Shown here piece after piece: positions 58,979 through 64,000 of a DNA stretch of 64,000 nucleotides. The translations under genes were made by a program, and so were the position numbers. This DNA is from Polytrichum commune (Eukaryota; Streptophyta; Polytrichopsida; Polytrichales; Polytrichaceae). The DNA lies in NCBI GenBank assembly GCA_950295325.1, contig OX485803.1:124001-188000 (forward strand), read 5' to 3'. Below the pieces are notes generated by a model, which was not told the DNA's origin, searched no databases, and saw only the letters and a list, made by a program, of their open reading frames with translations. Position 1 is the first letter of the stretch. Each line of letters begins with the position of its first letter.

Positions 58979-61089
58979 CTAGTTGAAGAAGCGAAGCAGA
59001 TCTCCTTCACTCAAGACTATTCCGAATCTCTCGTACTTCAATAGAGATTCTGCCATTCCTAATTTCAACAATACTTTGTCCTCTGAGATTTTTAAGAATT
59101 CTCCAAGATTGTGGACACTGCCATCTGCATCCCACACCATTTTTTCATTGAGACCAAGAATGACAAAAATGAAACCCACTTTCTTGAAATATTGAAGTGA
59201 AGTGGAGTCCATCATAAGAAATCTCTGCAGCAACGAATGTCTTTTGTGCAATTTCTGTAAGCTATTCTATGAGTTTTCTGTGGATGCATCAAAGTCAAGA
59301 ATCATCTAATGAGCAGTGTAGGGATTCAGAGGATATCAAACATCTACATATACAATAAATGTATACATTTCAAATTTGTCACAATCAGAGGGAGTTCATT
59401 GAGCCTGTCATCTGTAATTTAGGGTTTACAAAGCGAATTGTTCCTGGCATGTTTTCATTTCTACACACTGAGCCGAAAAGTAATGTAGTGAAGAAACCGG
59501 ACTGATGAATGATTACATACCTTCACCAGCCAGACAATCATAATGTGGGGGAAGAGCAATCCAACTCCCATCTGATCTCTTCATATGTCGTCGATCTGAC
59601 GCAAATGATCGCAAAAATACAGGTGCAGCAACAACTCTATACAATCTGCATCGGAAGGATGTGGAGGTTTCAGTGATGATGAAAGAACACATATTTATGG
59701 AGTTGAAGATGAACTGTGACATGAAGTCCAAAAACCACATTTCTCTTCAGAGCTGCCATATATCCCCATAGAAGTTATGACACACTTTGGCTTTGTTCCA
59801 ATGTCCAATTGTGAATTAGATTTTGATTGAGAGACAGACAACTCTATTCAGCAGCAACTAGGTCATGGAGGAACCCACCTTGTGAACTCTGACGTCAATG
59901 GCACCCATGGCCGCAATGCCTCGGTAGCATACTCGTCCAACATTACTGGACACGGCAAAGTTGTGTCTAGATCCCAAACCTGGGCAGCCTCTTCCCTTTT
60001 CAAGTCTCTCTGTTGAGCATGCACAACGTACTGATGAACAATATGTACACAAACACGAAAAAAATGTGGTAGATTGAATATGCAGAAAATTTCACTAAGA
60101 CTGGGAACAAAGTGCAATTTGCCTTGCAATTTATCAGGAGTACAGTGTCATGAATAATCACCTGAATGCATATGACATGATAGTCCCATATGCATAGCCC
60201 CGTGGCGTCCTTACTGTTCTTTTGGCGCCAGATTGGAATCTGCAAACTGAGGTCTCAGTAAAGGAAAAGTGAAGTGCCCCTGACATAGCCTAAGGATTCT
60301 GAGAACAAGTCTCTACTGGAAACATATCTGCATACTGGTTTCAAATTTTCAAGACAGGAGCGGGCGGCAAAGTTAAAAATCTGCTTCAGGCTTCAGAAAA
60401 TCTCCTGAGATTGCGTCAACCGAAGTGATCCTGGACCAGTTATGACAAACCAATAAGGGAGGAACACAAAAAAAGACATCGTAAAATAAAATTCACCTGT
60501 TGGTTTCCATTGGAAATAAAGACGACAAAGAGGTCACTGGCATCGGCCGCAGCAAATCCAACTTGGCTCAGCGTCTTGCATAGCATGTACACATTCTCCT
60601 CGCTAAACACTTACGAGCTGAGGGTTAGGGTGTACATAAGCCCACATTGACGTTGAGGAAACCCTTTTAAATAGCTTACATCTCATTATGCAATCCCGGA
60701 ACAAATGAAAACAACGTATTCCTAGGTTATTTAAAAATCCCCAAATCTAGTGATCCACAAATTCCAGCAATTCCCCTCATAATTTGACTATCATCCAGAT
60801 TATCGTGCACGAGTTTCAAGCCCATAGCTTGAATTTCGTCATATCAAAGTCACGCCCACCCCCCAGAAAGATACTGAGAAATTATACAACAGACTGACTG
60901 CACATACCAGAAGCATGAAGTATATGTGAAATTGGGCGGAGAAACATCATCATCAGCCTCCAAAATGATCGCAGATTTTCGTGGATCTTCCAGCTCTAAG
61001 CCTGGCCTGAGGGATGGGGTTGCTTCGATGTGTAGATCCTGCAATTCCGAAGACGAAGATGAAGTGTCCATGCCAGACGAAATCATCAC
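58979..61089 (-). CDS. NTAQ1: protein N-terminal glutamine amidohydrolase
   Basis: NTAQ1 converts N-terminal Gln to Glu, feeding proteins into the arginylation branch of the N-degron pathway. Exons on -: 61089-60908, 60602-60497, 60239-60162, 60030-59879, 59645-59521 and 59124-58979. Junctions are GT-AG and phases agree, giving 262 residues. Cys-His-Asp catalytic motifs are present: CEENVYMLC (the Cys, residue 61, has its codon split by intron 1), [10 protein letters not shown] (His about 117) and [11 protein letters not shown] (Asp about 142-144). The family-typical [15 protein letters not shown] and HNLGEFL follow. The protein is longer than the roughly 220 residues of Arabidopsis, owing to a Ser/acidic N-terminal extension of about 40 residues and an insertion between the His and Asp motifs. 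It lies divergent from the GT47 gene and convergent with HMGCL. Confidence 0.93.
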
Positions 61090-61978
61090 TTAACTGATTA
61101 GTGCGGCGAAGAAGAGGGGACCGAACTGGACTGGCCTAGATTGCTATACCGGGTGGAACGAAGTCCGCTGTCCTCCGTCGCCCGTCATCCGTCGCCCGTG
61201 AAAGGCACAATGTTGGATGGATGAAATCAAGGCCACATCCAGAAATTAGCTTCACGGGCCTTGCGATGCAGCAAACAATTCAAGGTCCAGGGAATGGGAT
61301 GGGTTCTTCCACAACCTGGTTGCCATGTAATCTGCAATGCATTTTGGGGTTTTATTGAAATTCTGTTGGTGATATTTTTAGGGGTGTTTGTGGGTCGTGC
61401 CAACTGTCGCATGAGCTAAGCTATGAAAATCCGGTAAACAATTGCACTCTTCACATTTTGCAGAATCCTGTGTTGCAGTTTAATTGGGAGTGATGTCAGA
61501 TGTTGACTGGGTTTTCTTTTTTTTCCATTGACAAACCCTTTGACATTTTAGTTAAAGAATATCACACTTTGCAGAGCAACAGGTTCAAGATCCAAGGGAT
61601 GGGTACTTCCGCAAACTTACCAATCCGCAACACATGTGTAATCTCATTGAATTTTTGTTGGTGACATTTTCAGGGTTTAGGTTCATTGGGGAGTCTTGTC
61701 GACACTACCTAGCATGAGCTAATCGGAGTCCGGTGAACAATTGCACTGCACTCCTCGCATTACATTGTGCAGAATTTTGTGTTGGAGTTTAACTGGGAGT
61801 AATGGATGTTGACTGGGTTAAGTTTCCTTCCAGTTGATGAACCCCTTGACATGTTAGGTACAAATGCATCTTAAATGCGCCATCGACAGGATCATGTAAG
61901 TTGCAAACCGGTGCCTGATTTTGATGATTGATTGCACTAAATAGGAAGGAAGGGCATCGTGCAGGAAGAGGATGTGCA
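61090..61978. promoter_or_regulatory. divergent intergenic region NTAQ1 / GT47
   Basis: Start codons are 889 bp apart, so both promoters must lie here or in adjoining non-coding exons. CGTCGCCCGT is repeated at about 61178 and 61191 near the NTAQ1 side. A tandem duplication with a 303-bp period occupies about 61260-61862. No TATA box was assigned. Confidence 0.45.
61260..61862 (+). repeat. tandem duplication, ~303-bp period
   Basis: Two diverged copies share GCATGAGCTAA (about 61410 and 61713), GTGAACAATTGCACT or GTAAACAATTGCACT, TTTAA(T/C)TGGGAGT and GATGTTGACTGGGTT in the same order. The second copy ends near the GT47 start codon. Confidence 0.75.
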
Positions 61979-63801
61979 ATGGGGTCCGGAAGGCCAAGAA
62001 GCGTTGCTACATCGAGTACTGCGGGCGGCAGTTGCTGCACTCCTTTGGGGTTTTTAGGAGCAACTGCACTCGTGATACTCACCTACTCCTGTATGTCTCC
62101 TTCCCTAACCTTGTCGATCTCAATTTGTGTAATCACAAAACGTTATGTTGCATACAGAAAAGGTTAAAGGTTATGTTGAACACCTAAATGGATATATTGA
62201 AAACATGAGCTGAACTCTTATTGGAAATGCTACCATATTTGGCTACCAGATTGGGCATGGGGGCCAATGAATTGTTGTGATGGCTTTCTGTTAGGCACGC
62301 GGGTCATGGTCGACACTCCTCCCACACAGGGTTGCAACAAACCGGTAATGCTGCTCAGCAGCAATAGCGGCTCTTTGCCACAACGTAGCGGGCGTTACAG
62401 AGAGTTTGGCTCCTTGGCTGACATTTTTGTACAGGATTCCCACTGGCCAGAGCGTGGCTATGGCGCCCACCTCGACCTACGGATTTATGTATACTTGCCA
62501 GACGAAATTGAAGGGTTGATGGAGCTTGTCAGTGGCAGAGACCGGTCGATCAGATCCTCCACTTGTGTGAAGGGTCAGTGGGGCACTCAGGTCATCAAAT
62601 CTCGCTTTTTTGGTGCCTCTCTCTCTCTTCAGTCCATGCATACTCTCTCAACATACTCTGAGGCCTATCTTGTAATGTATTGCATTGTCCAATTGCACTT
62701 CTCTTCATAATTCCAGCTTATGCACTTTCTGGTTTAGGGTTTCAACATGAGCTCAGGTAGTGACTTTGTAGGAGAGATTGGGCACTGACCTTTCTGGTGG
62801 GAACAACGTCATCAAATCTCTCTCTCTCTCTCTCGTTAAACCATACATACTCTAAACACATACAGTTATCGGTAGATGTGAAGGCTTATTTTGAAATACA
62901 CTGCAGTTGTTCAATTGCGATTCTCTTCATGATTCCATCTTGTGCACTTCTTGATGGGTTAGGGTTTGAACATGAGCACGGGTAGCGAGTTTGGAGTGGA
63001 GATTGGGAAATGATCTTTTTGGTGTAACAACGTCATCAGATCTCTCTTTCTTCTAATGTTGCATACTCTCAACACACTCTTTTCTATCAGCAGATGTGAA
63101 AGCTTATCTTGAACTACATTGCAGTTATCCAATTGCTCTTTTCTTCATTCCATCTTGTGCACTTCTTGATGGGTTTAGGGTATGAACATGAGCTCAGGTT
63201 GTGAGTTTTGTATAAGAGATTGCCAGGCAATCATCCTTTGCTGGTACAACACCATTATTTGATCTCTCTCTTCAATCCATGCATATTCTCAACACGCTCT
63301 GTTTACTGGCAGATCTGAAGGCTCATCTTGAGATAAATTGCAATTATACAATTGCACTTCTCGTCATTCCATCTTGTGCGCGTCTAGTTTTCGGGTCTGA
63401 ACATGAGCTCAGATGGTGAGAAGTTTTGTAGGAAAGATTGGCAGGTAATAATTTTTTTCTGACGTGGGATGCCAACAGGTTAAGATTCACCAGCTCTTGC
63501 TGGAGTCAAGGTTCCGGACATTGGACAAAGCTCGTGCTGATTTCTTCTTTGTACCTGCATATGTGAAATGTGTTCGCATTTATGGGGGTTTGGATGAGAA
63601 AGAAGTGTTAGATTACTTCATGAAGGTGGATTCTGGTCTCCATGATAACATAATCCTCCTTTGTTGTCTTTTTTGATTTATTATGCATCCTCTTGCAATC
63701 AAAGGGAGAATCCTAACCAGACTGATTTTATCGTAGGTCTTGAGCCAAATGCCTTACTTTCATCGATCAGGTGGAAGAGACCATGTATTTGTCTTCCCAA
63801 G
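61979..63801 (+). CDS. GT47 exostosin-family glycosyltransferase, 5' part
   Basis: Exons in the window are 61979-62090, 62295-62590, 63479-63625 and 63737-63801, with GT-AG junctions and phases 1, 0, 0, 2. The gene continues past the right edge. The N-terminus (MGSGRPRSVATSS) precedes a hydrophobic span PLGFLGATALVILTYSC, a type II signal anchor suited to the Golgi. LRIYVYLP starts the GT47 domain. GQWGTQ, VKIHQLLLESRFRTLD, ADFFFVPAYVKCVR, GGLDEKE and VLSQMPYFHRSGGRDHVFVFP match the plant exostosin subgroup that I recall as At5g16890. Members of this fold build cell-wall polysaccharides or glycoproteins; the exact acceptor is unknown. About 207 residues are seen of an expected 500 or so. Intron 2 contains a tandem repeat array. 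Confidence 0.85.
62591..63440 (+). repeat. four-copy ~220-bp tandem array in GT47 intron 2
   Basis: The phrase AACATGAGCTCAGG (with small changes) occurs at 62743, 62969, 63185 and 63399. The phrase GTCATCA(A/G)ATCTC begins the first three copies at 62591, 62808 and 63032, with a weaker match at about 63250. Each unit also holds CAATTGC..TTCTCTTCAT, a CCATCTTGTGCACTTCTTGAT-like phrase and (GG)GTTTAGGGTTT. The first unit begins at the 5' splice site itself, so the array looks like an expansion of the intron's 5' end. Confidence 0.85.
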
Positions 63802-64000
63802 GTATATTTCCAGACTCTCTAAATTGCAGACCATTACAGAAGTCAGTCTGAAGTATCTTACATTGGCCAAAAGACCGTTATAATGTTCACTCAGATAAAT
63901 CTTCTGGGGGCTTTCTATGTGTGATATCATGCCAGTATTTCATGTTTATGATTATCAGCTCTGTTCATTGGTTTTGTGCCTGACCTACAGTTTTCTTGGT
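63802..64000 (+). other. GT47 intron, cut by the window edge
   Basis: The sequence follows the donor GTATAT after VFVFP; no further coding exon was recognised before the end of the window. Confidence 0.6.

Overview
This is a nuclear segment from a land plant, or at least a streptophyte. It carries intron-rich genes for a plastid Clp protease subunit, a plant ceramide kinase, a PP2C of a plant-specific subfamily and a GT47 glycosyltransferase, and it contains TTTAGGG-type telomere-like motifs. A piggyBac transposase relic, scarce in seed plants, and short GT-AG introns fit a bryophyte, lycophyte or fern better than an angiosperm. This placement is an inference; the species cannot be named from the sequence alone.

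Layout. 1.6-5.2 kb: a four-exon gene on + joining an RS-rich region to a domain resembling plant Transposase_24 (PF03004). 5.2-14 kb: gene-poor, with a T/G-rich LINE-like fragment, a microsatellite and dispersed repeats. 14.2-16.0 kb: a repeat block that recurs at 54.3-55.5 kb. 16.8-22.7 kb: 13-exon ceramide kinase. 25.1-27.2 kb: two-exon plastid CLPR1, with three copies of a ~235-bp repeat in its intron. 29.4-33.5 kb: decayed, 5'-truncated non-LTR retrotransposon on - (RT, RNase H, C-terminal PD-(D/E)xK-like nuclease). 33.8-36.1 kb: broken piggyBac transposase on -. 38.0-39.2 kb: uncharacterised ORFs on -. 41.1-41.6 and 52.1-52.6 kb: two copies of a Tourist-like MITE with TTA target duplications; the second abuts a tRNA-Val-like sequence. 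43.6-44.2 kb: a fold-back element with long inverted repeats. 47.5-50.4 kb: PP2C phosphatase. 56.1-58.3 kb: HMG-CoA lyase ending in SKL. 59.0-61.1 kb (-): N-terminal glutamine amidohydrolase NTAQ1. 62.0 kb to the right edge: the 5' part of a GT47 exostosin-family gene with a ~220-bp tandem array in one intron.

The host genes do not form a pathway. They serve sphingolipid phosphorylation, plastid proteolysis, signalling dephosphorylation, leucine catabolism, the N-degron pathway and cell-wall glycosylation. HMG-CoA lyase and NTAQ1 are convergent; NTAQ1 and the GT47 gene are divergent, with about 0.9 kb between start codons. Exon boundaries were set by hand from reading phase, GT/AG signals and remembered family sequence, so ends are firm where phases match and softer at 5' starts and at the PP2C 3' end. 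The least explained items are the RS/Transposase_24 gene, the LINE with a terminal nuclease, the ORF pair at 38-39 kb, and the repeat block shared by the 5' flanks of two unrelated genes.
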